Positions 33,791 to 43,004 are shown, counted from the first letter of the stretch. The stretch is 64,000 nt of DNA from CAG-411 sp050875145 (GCA_050875145.1 JBNMLH010000007.1:62001-126000); one strand, 5' to 3'. Notes: generated from the sequence alone by a model not told the origin. A program made the numbers and translations.

Positions 33791-34126
33791 TTATAATTTA
33801 AACTGAATTTTAATTGGCTTTTTTAATGGCTTACCACCGCGTGATTTTACATTAGTAGTAATATGTAAAATATAAGATTCATCTTTTGTATAGGAATCCA
33901 ATGGTTCAATTTCGATCATATTTGTAGTGCCATCATATGTAATGTTTGTAGATAGTGGTGCCATATTGACGGTAGTAACATATAGATTCACGTTGTTGAC
34001 AGTAGTTGGGTCCAAGGCAGTGTTAAATCGTACCTGCCATACAAACTTACCTGTTTTAAACTTTAGATTTTGATGTACTTTTTCTTCAAATCCTTCCGTT
34101 ACGGATTCAATATTTAAATATTCCAT
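33791..34126 (-). CDS. Single Ig-like (Big_5/SbsA-like) domain protein
   Basis: 111 residues with no signal peptide. The pattern WQVRFNTALDPTTVNNVNLYV ... IEIEPLDSYTKDESYILHI is that of bacterial Ig-like Big_5 domains, usually found as modules in surface proteins; here it stands alone and lacks any secretion signal. The start at 34126 is chosen since AAAGGGGG is seven bases upstream on the minus strand. The in-frame ATG at 34168 has no such site. It might be a cytoplasmic stand-alone domain conserved in Lachnospiraceae or a remnant of a larger gene. Confidence 0.65.
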   Translation of the reverse strand: MEYLNIESVTEGFEEKVHQNLKFKTGKFVWQVRFNTALDPTTVNNVNLYVTTVNMAPLSTNITYDGTTNMIEIEPLDSYTKDESYILHITTNVKSRGGKPLKKPIKIQFKL

Positions 34127-34250
34127 GTAAAAGCCCCCTTTATCTAAGACGTAACCCTCTAATTCCATTATAGTAATTTTAGAATGGAAATCAAGAAAGG
34201 AGTCGAAAATTAATATTTTTGTAATGAAAGCTTTATACTTTCGGCATAGG

Positions 34251-34324
34251 AAATATCGAAAAAATCCGCGATATTTGGTATACTATATATATTATGATGT
34301 TGGGGTCAAAAGGTATTTTGACCC
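34251..34324 (+). promoter_or_regulatory. Two palindromes flanking a -10 box before the flavin reductase gene
   Basis: AAATATCG...CGATATTT (34251-34258 and 34269-34276) lies directly upstream of TATACT (34279-34284). GGGTCAAAA-ggta-TTTTGACCC (34303-34311 and 34316-34324) is perfect and lies just downstream of the expected transcription start. The second has no T run, so it is more likely an operator or a 5' hairpin than a terminator. Confidence 0.55.
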
Positions 34325-34383
34325 TGGTGTCCTATTATAAACTTAAATTGTACTAGCATTTTTATGTTTGGAAGGAAGATAAG

Positions 34384-34974
34384 ATGAGTAAAGAATGTTG
34401 GAAACCAGGGAATATGTTATATCCATTGCCAGCGGTAATGGTAAGCTGTGCGGAGGAAGGAAAGGCAGACAATATTATAACAGCGGCATGGACAGGAACC
34501 ATTTGTACAAATCCACCGATGGTATATATTTCAGTAAGACCGGAACGACATTCCTATGATATGATAAAAAATAGTGGGGAGTTTGTGATTAACCTTACTA
34601 CAGAAGCATTGGTGAAAGCTACGGATTATTGTGGAGTGCGTTCGGGAAGGGATGTAGATAAGTTTGCCGAGATGCACCTTACCAAAGAGACAGCTACACA
34701 TGTAAAAGTACCATTGATTAAAGAATCACCAGTAAATATTGAGTGTAAAGTTAAGGAGATTAAGGAGTTGGGGTCTCATCATATGTTTCTTGCAGATGTA
34801 GTGGGGGTCAATATCGACACGAAATATATGGATGAAAACGGAAAATTTAATTTAAACGATTCGGGGCTCATTATTTATTCTCATGGTGAATATTATGGAT
34901 TTGGAGAGTTATTAGGAAGCTTTGGATATTCTGTGAGGAAAAAGAATAAGAATAGAAAAAGAAGAAGTAAATAA
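34384..34974 (+). CDS. Flavin reductase family protein (FMN-binding split barrel)
   Basis: 196 residues with the flavin-reductase-like/FMN-binding split-barrel fold. It has the typical N-terminal GNMLYPLPAVMVSCAEEG, the FMN-binding block ITAAWTGTICTNPPMVYIS and VRPERHSYDMI, and the mid-domain FVINLTTEALVKATDYCG. It presumably binds FMN and acts on small substrates or as a flavin donor; partner unknown. The C-terminus ends in a basic tail (RKKNKNRKRRSK). GGAAGGAAGATAAG precedes the ATG. Likely controlled by the palindromes at 34251-34324. Confidence 0.88.
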   Translation: MSKECWKPGNMLYPLPAVMVSCAEEGKADNIITAAWTGTICTNPPMVYISVRPERHSYDMIKNSGEFVINLTTEALVKATDYCGVRSGRDVDKFAEMHLTKETATHVKVPLIKESPVNIECKVKEIKELGSHHMFLADVVGVNIDTKYMDENGKFNLNDSGLIIYSHGEYYGFGELLGSFGYSVRKKNKNRKRRSK

Positions 34975-35022
34975 ACAAACAACACTCGCAGGCAGGACTT
35001 AACAATTTGAGGGGGATTCGGT

Positions 35023-36882
35023 ATGAGGATTAGCTATATTCACATTAAAAATTTTAAATCCATTCGTGACTTAGAGATTAAGGACGTAGATAATGCGTTA
35101 ATTTTGGTTGGAAAAAACAATACGGGAAAGACTGTTGTGATTGATGCTATTTGTCTGGTTGCGGGACAGTACAAACCACTGCCACGTCATTTTTTAGAAG
35201 CGGATAAAAACATATCTATTAATATGAAAGTGGCATTTAATGAAGAAGATTTGCAGCTATATTATCAGAGGAAGGTAGTAAGCAACTATAAGAATTATGA
35301 TACCTGGTTTAAGACATTTCAGGAGAGACTGCCTTCTTTTCAAAATGGAGAAATAGAGTTTACCTGTTTTGTTACACCAGATGGAATTATAAAATATGAT
35401 GATGGGTATAAGCGAAATAATCCATATATAAAAGAAGTATTTCCTAAGACCTATAATATTGACCATAGTCGAAACGTAAAGGCGATACAGGATGAAGTGT
35501 TTCATTTTTATGATGACAACTCCCTACAGGAGATTCAGAAAAATGCATGTATGTTTGATGAAAACAAATCATGTAACCATTGTTTCCGCTGTATCGAAGT
35601 AATCAATAAAAAATCACCAACAGAATTGAATCTGCTGGAGATGGTTCGTTTGATGCAATATAAGATGTTGCAGGTAAATATTAGTGAATTTACGGATCGA
35701 TTAAATGGTCATTTTCATAAAAATGGAAGTGGCTCTCAAGAGATTAAGCTACAGGTGGATTTTCATCCGGAAAGCCTATTTCAGATTGCTACAACCGTAT
35801 ATAATCGTGATAGGAAAACCATGGGAGATATTGCTACGTTAAGTGAGGGACTTCGCAGTATTTATGCGTTGTCTATGCTTGAAACGTATGCGGAAGATGA
35901 AAATACCATACCTTGTATTATTTTAATGGAAGACCCTGAGATTTTTTTACATCCACAGCTACAAAAAACAGCTAGTGAGGTGCTTTATCAATTATCAAAA
36001 AAAAATCAGGTGATTTTTTCTACCCATTCACCAAACATGATTTTTAATTTTTCATCCAAACAAATAAAACAGGTTATCTTAGATGATGAATACTATACTT
36101 CTATTAAAGAGGATAATGATATTGATGAAATCCTCGACGATTTAGGATATACTGCCAATGATTTGATGAATGTAAGTTTTGTGTTTATTGTGGAGGGAAA
36201 ACAGGATAGTGTTCGTTTGCCTTTGCTTTTGGAAAAATATTATTCTGAGATATATGACGAGCAGGGAAGGATTCAGCGTATTTCTATCGTACCGACGAAT
36301 AGCTGTACCAACATTAAGACGTATGCGAATTTAAAATACATCAATAAACTTTACTTAAAAGACCAGTTTTTAATGATAAGGGACAGTGATGGAAAAAATC
36401 CAAAACATTTGGTAAAGCAGCTTTGTAGTTATTATAGTCAGCGTTCCAAAGAAGAACTAGAAGGAAATCTTCCTAGAGTGACACCGAAAAATGTGCTGGT
36501 GCTAAAGTATTATTCTTTTGAAAATTACTTTTTAGATCCGAAGATTATGACCCAGATTGGTGTGATAAAAAACGAAGATTATTTTTATAATACGCTATTT
36601 AAAAAGTATAAAGATTACCTCTATAAGATTGGAAGTGTGAAGCGTATGATTAAAGCAACAAACATCCGCATCAATTCCAAAGAAGATATTAAGCGAAATA
36701 TGGAGACAATTAAAATTTATGTACGTGGACATAATTTGTTTGACATATTTTATGGCAGATACCACAATGATGACCAGGTGGAAATCCTGAAAAAATATAT
36801 AGATGTGGCACCAAGGGATGCGTTTAAAGACATTTTGGATGCCATTGATCGTTTTATATATTTTGAAAACCGAAAAAAATAG
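35023..36882 (+). CDS. OLD-family ATP-dependent endonuclease with embedded four-cysteine cluster
   Basis: 619 residues: an SMC/ABC-like ATPase followed by a TOPRIM nuclease domain. Walker A GKNNTGKT (30-37); a CX7CX2CX2C cluster at Cys176, 184, 187 and 190, in the place usually occupied by the arm/coiled-coil insertion; signature LSEGLRS (273-279); Walker B CIILMEDPEIFLHPQ (298-312); H-loop STHSPN; TOPRIM Glu391 (VEGKQDS) and D454-D456 (RDSDGKNP). It is alone, with no UvrD-like GajB partner, so it would be a class 1 OLD. It may act in DNA repair or phage defence. AGGGGGATTCGGT precedes the ATG. The cysteine cluster is unusual and may bind zinc or Fe-S. Confidence 0.82.
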   Translation: MRISYIHIKNFKSIRDLEIKDVDNALILVGKNNTGKTVVIDAICLVAGQYKPLPRHFLEADKNISINMKVAFNEEDLQLYYQRKVVSNYKNYDTWFKTFQERLPSFQNGEIEFTCFVTPDGIIKYDDGYKRNNPYIKEVFPKTYNIDHSRNVKAIQDEVFHFYDDNSLQEIQKNACMFDENKSCNHCFRCIEVINKKSPTELNLLEMVRLMQYKMLQVNISEFTDRLNGHFHKNGSGSQEIKLQVDFHPESLFQIATTVYNRDRKTMGDIATLSEGLRSIYALSMLETYAEDENTIPCIILMEDPEIFLHPQLQKTASEVLYQLSKKNQVIFSTHSPNMIFNFSSKQIKQVILDDEYYTSIKEDNDIDEILDDLGYTANDLMNVSFVFIVEGKQDSVRLPLLLEKYYSEIYDEQGRIQRISIVPTNSCTNIKTYANLKYINKLYLKDQFLMIRDSDGKNPKHLVKQLCSYYSQRSKEELEGNLPRVTPKNVLVLKYYSFENYFLDPKIMTQIGVIKNEDYFYNTLFKKYKDYLYKIGSVKRMIKATNIRINSKEDIKRNMETIKIYVRGHNLFDIFYGRYHNDDQVEILKKYIDVAPRDAFKDILDAIDRFIYFENRKK

Positions 36883-36950
36883 TTTTCCTCGTCCATGGAC
36901 TGTGGTAAAATTGTTTATGTTATAGGAAACGGAATGGAGGAAAACCACAG

Positions 36951-37442
36951 ATGGATAATGTAGTGTTAATTGGAATGCCAGGTTCGGGAAAGAGTACACT
37001 TGGTGTGGTATTAGCTAAGATGTTGGGATATGGATTTATTGATTCAGATTTGATTATTGAGGAAGAGGAAGGTCGTTTGCTCCATGAGATTATTGCTCAG
37101 GAGGGCATTGATGGATTTATGGAGATTGAAAATAGAGTGAATAGCCATATAAATGTACAAAAAAAAGTAATAGCCACAGGTGGAAGTGCTGTTTATGGCG
37201 AAGAGGCCATGTTGCATCTTGGACAGATAGGAAAGATTGTATATCTAAAATGGAGTCAAGAGGAACTTGCTGGGCATTTGGGCGATTTAAAAGAGCGTGG
37301 GGTTGTATTAAAAGAAGGTCAGGATTTTGCAGGGCTTTATGCAGAAAGATGCCCTCTATATGAAAAATATGCAGATATTACAGTAGAGTGTGAAGGGGAT
37401 TCTATTGAAAATATGGTAAAAAAGATTATACAGGCATTGTAA
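36951..37442 (+). CDS. aroK: Shikimate kinase
   Basis: Phosphorylates shikimate to shikimate 3-phosphate with ATP. 163 residues, compact NMP-kinase fold. Walker A is GMPGSGKST (8-16), the shikimate-binding region FIDSDLIIEEEEGR (Asp33-type), the conserved GFMEIENRV helix (the usual FRxxE arginine is replaced by Met here), and VIATGGSAVY for the GG loop. The AroK branch is therefore somewhat diverged, as seen in several Lachnospiraceae; a broader small-molecule kinase role is possible. The ATG follows a GGAGG. It pairs by pathway with the DAHP synthase at the left end. Confidence 0.83.
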   Translation: MDNVVLIGMPGSGKSTLGVVLAKMLGYGFIDSDLIIEEEEGRLLHEIIAQEGIDGFMEIENRVNSHINVQKKVIATGGSAVYGEEAMLHLGQIGKIVYLKWSQEELAGHLGDLKERGVVLKEGQDFAGLYAERCPLYEKYADITVECEGDSIENMVKKIIQAL

Positions 37443-37479
37443 TATGCATAGGGCAGATTTGGTTATACATAGTAAAAAA

Positions 37480-37523
37480 GAGGTGTCACATTGGTGGCAC
37501 CCTTTTATTTTTTTATTTGTAAT
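37480..37523 (+). terminator. Intrinsic terminator of the shikimate kinase gene
   Basis: AGGTGTCAC...GTGGCACCC, followed by a T-rich run. Confidence 0.7.
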
Positions 37524-37585
37524 AGTAGCATATTTTTGTTTTTGGAATAGAATAATAGTAGTAGTGGAGAATTTTTTAAAAGTAC

Positions 37586-37613
37586 TTGCTAATTCTGGCG
37601 GTTGTGATATAAT
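37586..37613 (+). promoter_or_regulatory. Promoter of murA
   Basis: TTGCTA (37586-37591), 16-base spacer, TATAAT (37608-37613), about 107 bases before the start. Confidence 0.6.
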
Positions 37614-37719
37614 CAAAGAGATTATTTAAGAAAAAATAGGGTTGTCTACCCTTTTTCAGATGCAAAAAAGATTAAAAACAGGTAATTTGTTTACCATTAA
37701 TATAGATAGAGGTGCGAAA

Positions 37720-39021
37720 ATGGAACAATATATTATGAAGGGTGGAAATCCTTTAAAGGGCGAGGTTACAATTAGCGGGGCAAAGAATGCAGCGTTGGGA
37801 ATTTTGGCTGCATCTATTATGACAGACGAGACAGTTACATTAGAAAATTTACCAAATGTACGTGACATACGTGTACTTTTGCAGGCGATTCAGGAAATTG
37901 GTGCCAGAGTGGAGTATGTGGATACTAATACAGTAAAGATTAATGGAAGTAACATAAGTTCAGTCAGTATTGATTACGAATTTATTCGTAAGATTCGTGC
38001 ATCCTATTATTTGTTAGGAGCATTGCTGGGAAAATACCGCAAATCGCAGGTAGCATTACCGGGTGGCTGCAATATTGGGAGTCGTCCAATTGACCAGCAC
38101 ATCAAAGGATTTAAAGCATTAGGAGCGGAAGTTACGATTGAGCAGGGTATGATTGCAACAGAGGCAGATAAGCTGGAAGGAACACACATATATATGGACG
38201 TGGTTTCCGTTGGTGCTACAATTAATGTTATGATGGCAGCAGCTATGGCAGAAGGAAAAAGTATCATTGAAAATGCAGCGAAAGAGCCTCATATTGTTGA
38301 TGTGGCAAACTTTCTAAATAGCATGGGTGCCAATATCAAAGGTGCCGGAACGGATGTGATTCGTGTACAGGGTGTGGAGAAACTGCATGGTACGGAATAC
38401 TCTATTATACCGGATCAGATCGAAGCTGGAACTTTTATGTGTATGGCAGCAGCAACAAAGGGCGATGTACTTATTAAGAATGTTATTCCAAAGCATTTGG
38501 AGGCAATCAGTGCGAAGCTTGTAGAGATGGGTGCTACCGTAGAGGAATATGATGATGCGGTTCGTGTAATCGGTATTGAAGGACGATTAGGTCCGACTCA
38601 TATTAAGACACTTCCATATCCTGGATTCCCAACGGATATGCAGCCACAATTTGCTACTCTTTTGGCTTTGTCAGAAGGTTCTAGTATTGTGACAGAGAGT
38701 ATTTTTGAGAATCGTTTTAAGTATGTAGACGAATTAACACGTATGGGTGCTAAGATTACCGTAGAGGGAAATACCGCATTTATAGAAGGTGTAGAGGGTT
38801 TTAGTTGTGCAAAGGTAAGTGCGCCTGATTTACGTGCAGGTGCAGCTTTGGTTATGGCTGGGTTGGCAGCCACAGGAATTACTACTGTGGATCAGATCGA
38901 ATTTATTCAGCGTGGCTATGAGGCATTTGAAGAGAAGTTGACTGCACTAGGGGCAACGATTGAGCGTATTCCAGTAGATGATGAAAAGGCAGTACAGAAG
39001 TTTGAACTTAAAGTAGGATAA
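37720..39021 (+). CDS. murA: UDP-N-acetylglucosamine 1-carboxyvinyltransferase
   Basis: First step of peptidoglycan precursor synthesis: transfers enolpyruvyl from PEP to UDP-GlcNAc; target of fosfomycin. 433 residues. N-terminal signature MKGGNPLKGEVTISGAKNAA (Lys22, Asn23), active-site loop LPGGCNIGSRP with Cys117 (the fosfomycin-alkylated residue, so sensitivity is expected), and YPGFPTDMQPQ near residue 302. The start at 37720 follows GAGGTGCGAAA; the longer frame from 37642 adds a non-homologous leader and is rejected. The lipoprotein gene follows 17 bases after the stop, probably co-transcribed. Confidence 0.95.
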   Translation: MEQYIMKGGNPLKGEVTISGAKNAALGILAASIMTDETVTLENLPNVRDIRVLLQAIQEIGARVEYVDTNTVKINGSNISSVSIDYEFIRKIRASYYLLGALLGKYRKSQVALPGGCNIGSRPIDQHIKGFKALGAEVTIEQGMIATEADKLEGTHIYMDVVSVGATINVMMAAAMAEGKSIIENAAKEPHIVDVANFLNSMGANIKGAGTDVIRVQGVEKLHGTEYSIIPDQIEAGTFMCMAAATKGDVLIKNVIPKHLEAISAKLVEMGATVEEYDDAVRVIGIEGRLGPTHIKTLPYPGFPTDMQPQFATLLALSEGSSIVTESIFENRFKYVDELTRMGAKITVEGNTAFIEGVEGFSCAKVSAPDLRAGAALVMAGLAATGITTVDQIEFIQRGYEAFEEKLTALGATIERIPVDDEKAVQKFELKVG

Positions 39022-39038
39022 ATCTGGGAGGTTTTAAC

Positions 39039-39572
39039 GTGAAGAAAAAGATTGTAAGTATACTATTGTGCCTTGTGTTAGTGTTATCCTTGGTATCCTG
39101 TGGAGACAGCAAAAAAAAGGATGCAATAGAAGGAACATGGAAGCTTTCTAAGGCATATTTTGGAGACAATGAAGTAACACAGGAACAGTTGCAAAGTGCA
39201 GGCATCGGTGGTACTACATTTACTTTTAAAGATGGAGAAGTTACGATTGAGACTGCGTCTACAGAAGATAAAGAGGTAGCGGAGGGACAGTATTCTCTTA
39301 GTGGTTCGAATGTTATTATTTCCACAAAGGGAGAGGATGGTTCTTATAAAGGAACATTGAAAGATGGAGAATTGACAATTGTAGGGAGTAATTTGGATTT
39401 AGCAGAGGATAGTGCAACAGATGCACCAGCATCTACTGCTAAGGCAGACAAAAAGAAGTCTGAAAAAGCTACTGCAAAGCCAAAGGCTACAAAACAGGCA
39501 GAAAAGGATGCTCCATCCACAGCGGGAACAGATACAAAGGTAGAGATTAAACTTGTATTTGAGAAACAATAG
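39039..39572 (+). CDS. Lipocalin-like lipoprotein
   Basis: 177 residues, GTG start after GGGAGG. Signal peptide II: KIVSILLCLVLVLSLVSC, lipobox LVSC, with lipidated Cys20. The mature domain (GTWKLSKAYFG ... FTFKDGEVTIETAST ... GQYSLSGSNVIISTKGEDGS ... LKDGELTIV) has the repeated hairpins of lipocalin-like/DUF4923-like domains in Lachnospiraceae lipoproteins. It is followed by a Thr/Ala/Lys-rich linker of about 45 residues and a short strand. It is anchored on the outer face of the membrane; function unknown. It follows murA closely and precedes a terminator. Confidence 0.8.
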   Translation: MKKKIVSILLCLVLVLSLVSCGDSKKKDAIEGTWKLSKAYFGDNEVTQEQLQSAGIGGTTFTFKDGEVTIETASTEDKEVAEGQYSLSGSNVIISTKGEDGSYKGTLKDGELTIVGSNLDLAEDSATDAPASTAKADKKKSEKATAKPKATKQAEKDAPSTAGTDTKVEIKLVFEKQ

Positions 39573-39598
39573 AAATAAAGTTATTGTGATAGATAAGG

Positions 39599-39630
39599 AA
39601 AGGGTGTCGCATTTGCGACACCCTTTTGCT
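39599..39630 (+). terminator. Intrinsic terminator
   Basis: AAGGGTGTCGCATTTGCGACACCCTT hairpin, T-rich tail; closes the murA-lipoprotein unit. Confidence 0.8.
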
Positions 39631-39663
39631 GTTAAAGGATTGGTCTTGTTTCTCCTTAAAGCA

Positions 39664-40758
39664 TTATAGTATTTTTTGTATATGTAATCTCTTTATCTTT
39701 GCCAGATCAATAAACTGATTTTCTATTTTTATGACAGGTCTTGTAATGTGTTTTGAATCAATCATAATAATTTCCCCAATGCGGTCATCATTTAACTGTA
39801 CAGTACAGTTAATGTAGCTGTTTGCCATGCCTTCTAGAAATGGCAATAAAAATTTAGGAGAAAACTGTCGGAAACCATCTTGTTCAAATACACTCATAGC
39901 ATCAAATGGACAGTTTGCCTGACGATATACACGAGGATTTGTCATAGCCACATATACATCTGCAATAGCAACAATCTGAGCAAAGTCATCAATTTCATTT
40001 CCTTTAAGACCATTAGGATAACCAGAACCATCGGTACGTTCATGATGCATTAAGACTGCATTTAAAATACGTTTATCTAAATTTTGCTCTTTTAAAAGAT
40101 TGTATCCATTTTGAGGATGTTGCTTTATAATTTCGTACTCTGCAGGAGTCAAGCGACTTGGTTTATGAAGAATTGCAGATGGAACTGTAACTTTTCCAAT
40201 ATCATGTAACATACCTGCCAGTGTAAGTACCTGAATATCTTCATTAGAATAGCCAAACCATCGACCAATAGCATTGCATAGAATAGCTACACTTACTGAA
40301 TGTGTATAAGTCACATCATCACTGTCCAGCAAACATTGGAACATATGGATGATATGAGTATTATTGCGACTTTCGCAAATGATTTTTTCCATGTCATCTG
40401 TCAGTGAGGTAGTGTCAATAGGTTCTCGTAACTGTCCATTTACGGTTGCAATTCTTTTTTTAAAATCCGTAACGACAGAATCATATGCCTGATTAAACTT
40501 TTTAAATTCAAGTGTACTTTTAATATATTCAGAGTATGTATCGGAAGCCGTATTGCCGTAATCCATACGTTCTGGTTCACCATCTTCATTAATTTCAATC
40601 TTAATTTGATTAATGGCATAAAATTTTAATCTAGTAATGGAATGATTGGTAAGCTCTGAGTGCGCTGGAATAATCAAATAATCCTGTAACCCGAAAATAT
40701 CTTCCGCTACGATCATGCCTGGTACAGCTTCGGCTGTTGTTATTGTCTTGGTTTTCAA
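39664..40758 (-). CDS. HD-GYP domain phosphodiesterase
   Basis: About 364 residues. An N-terminal region (about 1-130) of unknown type is followed by a complete HD-GYP domain: LHDIGKVTVPSAILHKP (HD at about 185-186), HHERTDGSGYPNGLKG (HHxxxxGxGYP, about 238-248). All metal-binding residues are present, so it is likely active against cyclic di-GMP or another cyclic dinucleotide. The TTG at 40758 has AAGGGGG in the right place upstream; the in-frame ATG at 40779 overlaps that site and is less likely. It lies in a minus-strand pair with the phospholipase-like gene, but each seems to have its own leader. Confidence 0.88.
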   Translation of the reverse strand: MKTKTITTAEAVPGMIVAEDIFGLQDYLIIPAHSELTNHSITRLKFYAINQIKIEINEDGEPERMDYGNTASDTYSEYIKSTLEFKKFNQAYDSVVTDFKKRIATVNGQLREPIDTTSLTDDMEKIICESRNNTHIIHMFQCLLDSDDVTYTHSVSVAILCNAIGRWFGYSNEDIQVLTLAGMLHDIGKVTVPSAILHKPSRLTPAEYEIIKQHPQNGYNLLKEQNLDKRILNAVLMHHERTDGSGYPNGLKGNEIDDFAQIVAIADVYVAMTNPRVYRQANCPFDAMSVFEQDGFRQFSPKFLLPFLEGMANSYINCTVQLNDDRIGEIIMIDSKHITRPVIKIENQFIDLAKIKRLHIQKIL

Positions 40759-40915
40759 TGGAAAATCCCCCTTATACATTCATAGTTGTGTTCGCAAAAG
40801 CAGACACGTCCGTTTATTATAGTATATACTGAAAGACAAAAAAAAACAATAAATAACCAAAAATGGAAAGAAACGTCAATTTTTTGATTGAACGTAGGGG
40901 GTATGTTAAGAGTAT

Positions 40916-41512
40916 CTACTTTGCTAATTCCAGCTTGGAGCTGTAAAGCAAAGTGTCTGTTTCAATAATGCATAGAATACTGTCTACAATGTTGTGACAA
41001 ACCTGTACAATATAGGTACAGTCATTGGCTATACCGTGACAACTATTTGTATACATCTGATGTGCTTCAAGAATATAAGAACAAATACTTTCTACATCAT
41101 AGGCAACTGGTTCCTTTAGACGATAGCGTTTATTTCTGTCCTGTTTAATATAAGAACGTAATGTTTGTTTTAAGTCTTCTTCATAACGACAATGGTCCGT
41201 AATAGTTCCAGGATAAAATGAATTGTGTGGAAATGTAAAATAGTCAGCAACATAGTGAAGAATTACTCCTAAACGTCTGCAAAAAGAAGAAGTAATACCT
41301 TTTCTGGGATTGTAATTGCAAACCAGCCTCATCAATTCTTTTCTTACATGCAAAAAGGTATCGTCAATACAGTGTCTTGTAGTAATAAAAGATGGAACAC
41401 AGTCAGGCAGGATGCTTCCCCAGTAAAATGCCTTTTTGTGTGTTGTTAATGTCTCCATGCCTTCGCTAGTCATTAAATAGTAAGCTAGTGCAAGATGTGA
41501 CTTTTTTCTCAT
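40916..41512 (-). CDS. Zinc-dependent phospholipase C family protein
   Basis: 198 residues. Conserved metal-ligand pattern of the Zn_dep_PLPC family: HLALAYYLM (His6), WGSILPDCVPSF (Asp, about 36), FLHVRKEL (His), LGVILHYVADYFTFPHN (His-x3-Asp, about 92-96, and a His in PHN). No signal peptide, so it is intracellular, unlike the secreted clostridial alpha toxin. Members are widespread in Lachnospiraceae and uncharacterised; substrate unknown. The ATG at 41512 follows AAAGGGG on the minus strand. Confidence 0.82.
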   Translation of the reverse strand: MRKKSHLALAYYLMTSEGMETLTTHKKAFYWGSILPDCVPSFITTRHCIDDTFLHVRKELMRLVCNYNPRKGITSSFCRRLGVILHYVADYFTFPHNSFYPGTITDHCRYEEDLKQTLRSYIKQDRNKRYRLKEPVAYDVESICSYILEAHQMYTNSCHGIANDCTYIVQVCHNIVDSILCIIETDTLLYSSKLELAK

Positions 41513-41608
41513 AGTTTGGATAACCCCTTTCCTAAACCAAAACAGAAATTTATATTCGCATTTGTTTTCATTTTACTGCAAGTATGCAAGTTTGGCAATG
41601 GAAAATAG

Positions 41609-41637
41609 TTGCAAATTTCAAATTTACAAGGTATGAT
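41609..41637 (+). promoter_or_regulatory. Promoter of the DUF1002 gene
   Basis: TTGCAA (41609-41614), 17-base spacer, TATGAT (41632-41637). Confidence 0.55.
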
Positions 41638-41715
41638 AGATAAGATGATAGCAGTGTAGTGGGAAATTAAATTTCGCAAATGGCTAAAGAGAGAGGAAAC
41701 AAGGAGGAGCGAAAA

Positions 41716-42924
41716 ATGAAAAGACGTACAAAAAGATTATTGGCAGGGGCAATGGCAGGTCTGTTATTTTTACAATCGCCAAATGTTGCATTTGCAGATA
41801 GTGAAAAGGTTGTTACACTGGGAGCAGATTTAACTGCTGAACAGAGAAACGAAATGTTACAGTATTTTGGAGTATCTGAGGATGAAGTAACAATTGTTGA
41901 GGTAAACAATCAGGAAGAACATGATTATCTGAAAGGGATTGCAACAGAGGCAGAGATAGGCAGACATACTTATAGTTGTGCGTATATTATGCCAACCAGT
42001 GATGGAAAAATTAATGTAAAGACAGCACATTTAACATGGGTTTCTACAAGTATGATTGCAAATACATTGGTAACTGCAGGAATTGACAGTTGTGATGTAG
42101 TTGCGGCGGCACCAAAGGATGTGTCTGGTACAGGTGCTTTGACTGGTGTTATTAAAGCGTATGAAAAGGTAACAGATGAAAAGTTGGATGAAGATAAAAC
42201 AGGTCTTGCTATGCAGGAATTATATACAACAGCGGAAATTGGACAGGATATTGGTAAAGATGAAGCATCGGCTGTCATGAATGAAGTAAAGACACAAGTA
42301 TTAAAGGATGGTTTAACAGACCAGGATAAGATTGAGGATGTTGTGGAAGATGTAGCAGCATATTATAAGGTAAATCTTACACCTGAGCAGGTATCACAGG
42401 TGGGTAAGTTAATGTCTCAGATTGGACAGCAGGATTATGATTATAATGCAATCAAGGGAACTATGGAGGGATTGCAGGATAAACTGGTAAACAATATAGA
42501 TGGCGTAAAGGAAAGTTTCCTTGAAAAGACAGACGGCGGAAGTGGTATTTTTGCTGCAATTGGAAACTTCTTTGCAGGAATTTTCAAAGCAATTGGAAGC
42601 TTCTTTTCAGGTTTGTTTGGAGGAGGCAATAAGGACAAATCCGAAGATAGCATTTTAGATAATGTAGATGATAGTGCATTAGGTATTACTGGAACAGATG
42701 ATCCAAATGCAAAGGGAGTGCAGACAACAGAAGCACCAGAGGGTGCTGATAGTAGTTCTGCTGCACCAGAAGAAACAGCCGCCGCTACGGATGAGGCTGG
42801 AGTGAAGGAAGATTCTTTTACGGTAGATAAAGATGCAAATAAAGCAGAAAAAAGTGCAGGAGATTCAGGAATTGACTCATCGGTAAGTGAGTCTACACAG
42901 AGTGGAAATATTGATATTCAGTAG
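41716..42924 (+). CDS. Secreted DUF1002 domain protein
   Basis: 402 residues, with a signal peptide (basic RRTKRLL, hydrophobic AGAMAGLLFLQSPNVAFA, cleavage after AFA near residue 27). The mature N-terminal ~250 residues are DUF1002 (KVVTLGADLTAEQRNEML, YFGVSEDEVTIVEVNN, TYSCAYIMPT, LTWVSTSMIANTLVTAGI). Then there is a hydrophobic stretch (IFAAIGNFFAGIFKAIGSFF, residues about 278-300) and an acidic Ala/Thr/Glu-rich tail. GGAGGAG precedes ATG 41716; the 41680 start is rejected for lack of one. It is a surface or secreted protein of unknown role, common in Firmicutes. Confidence 0.87.
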   Translation: MKRRTKRLLAGAMAGLLFLQSPNVAFADSEKVVTLGADLTAEQRNEMLQYFGVSEDEVTIVEVNNQEEHDYLKGIATEAEIGRHTYSCAYIMPTSDGKINVKTAHLTWVSTSMIANTLVTAGIDSCDVVAAAPKDVSGTGALTGVIKAYEKVTDEKLDEDKTGLAMQELYTTAEIGQDIGKDEASAVMNEVKTQVLKDGLTDQDKIEDVVEDVAAYYKVNLTPEQVSQVGKLMSQIGQQDYDYNAIKGTMEGLQDKLVNNIDGVKESFLEKTDGGSGIFAAIGNFFAGIFKAIGSFFSGLFGGGNKDKSEDSILDNVDDSALGITGTDDPNAKGVQTTEAPEGADSSSAAPEETAAATDEAGVKEDSFTVDKDANKAEKSAGDSGIDSSVSESTQSGNIDIQ

Positions 42925-42949
42925 ATAGGATGTCAGCGTAGTCAAATAA

Positions 42950-42998
42950 AAAAAATAGTCAGAGTTTGAGAAATGCAAAACTCTGGCTATTTTTAATT
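42950..42998. terminator. Bidirectional terminator
   Basis: AAATAGTCAGAGTTT...AAACTCTGGCTATTT, shared by the DUF1002 gene and the convergent PTS gene. Confidence 0.85.
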
Positions 42999-43004
42999 TT
43001 GTTC

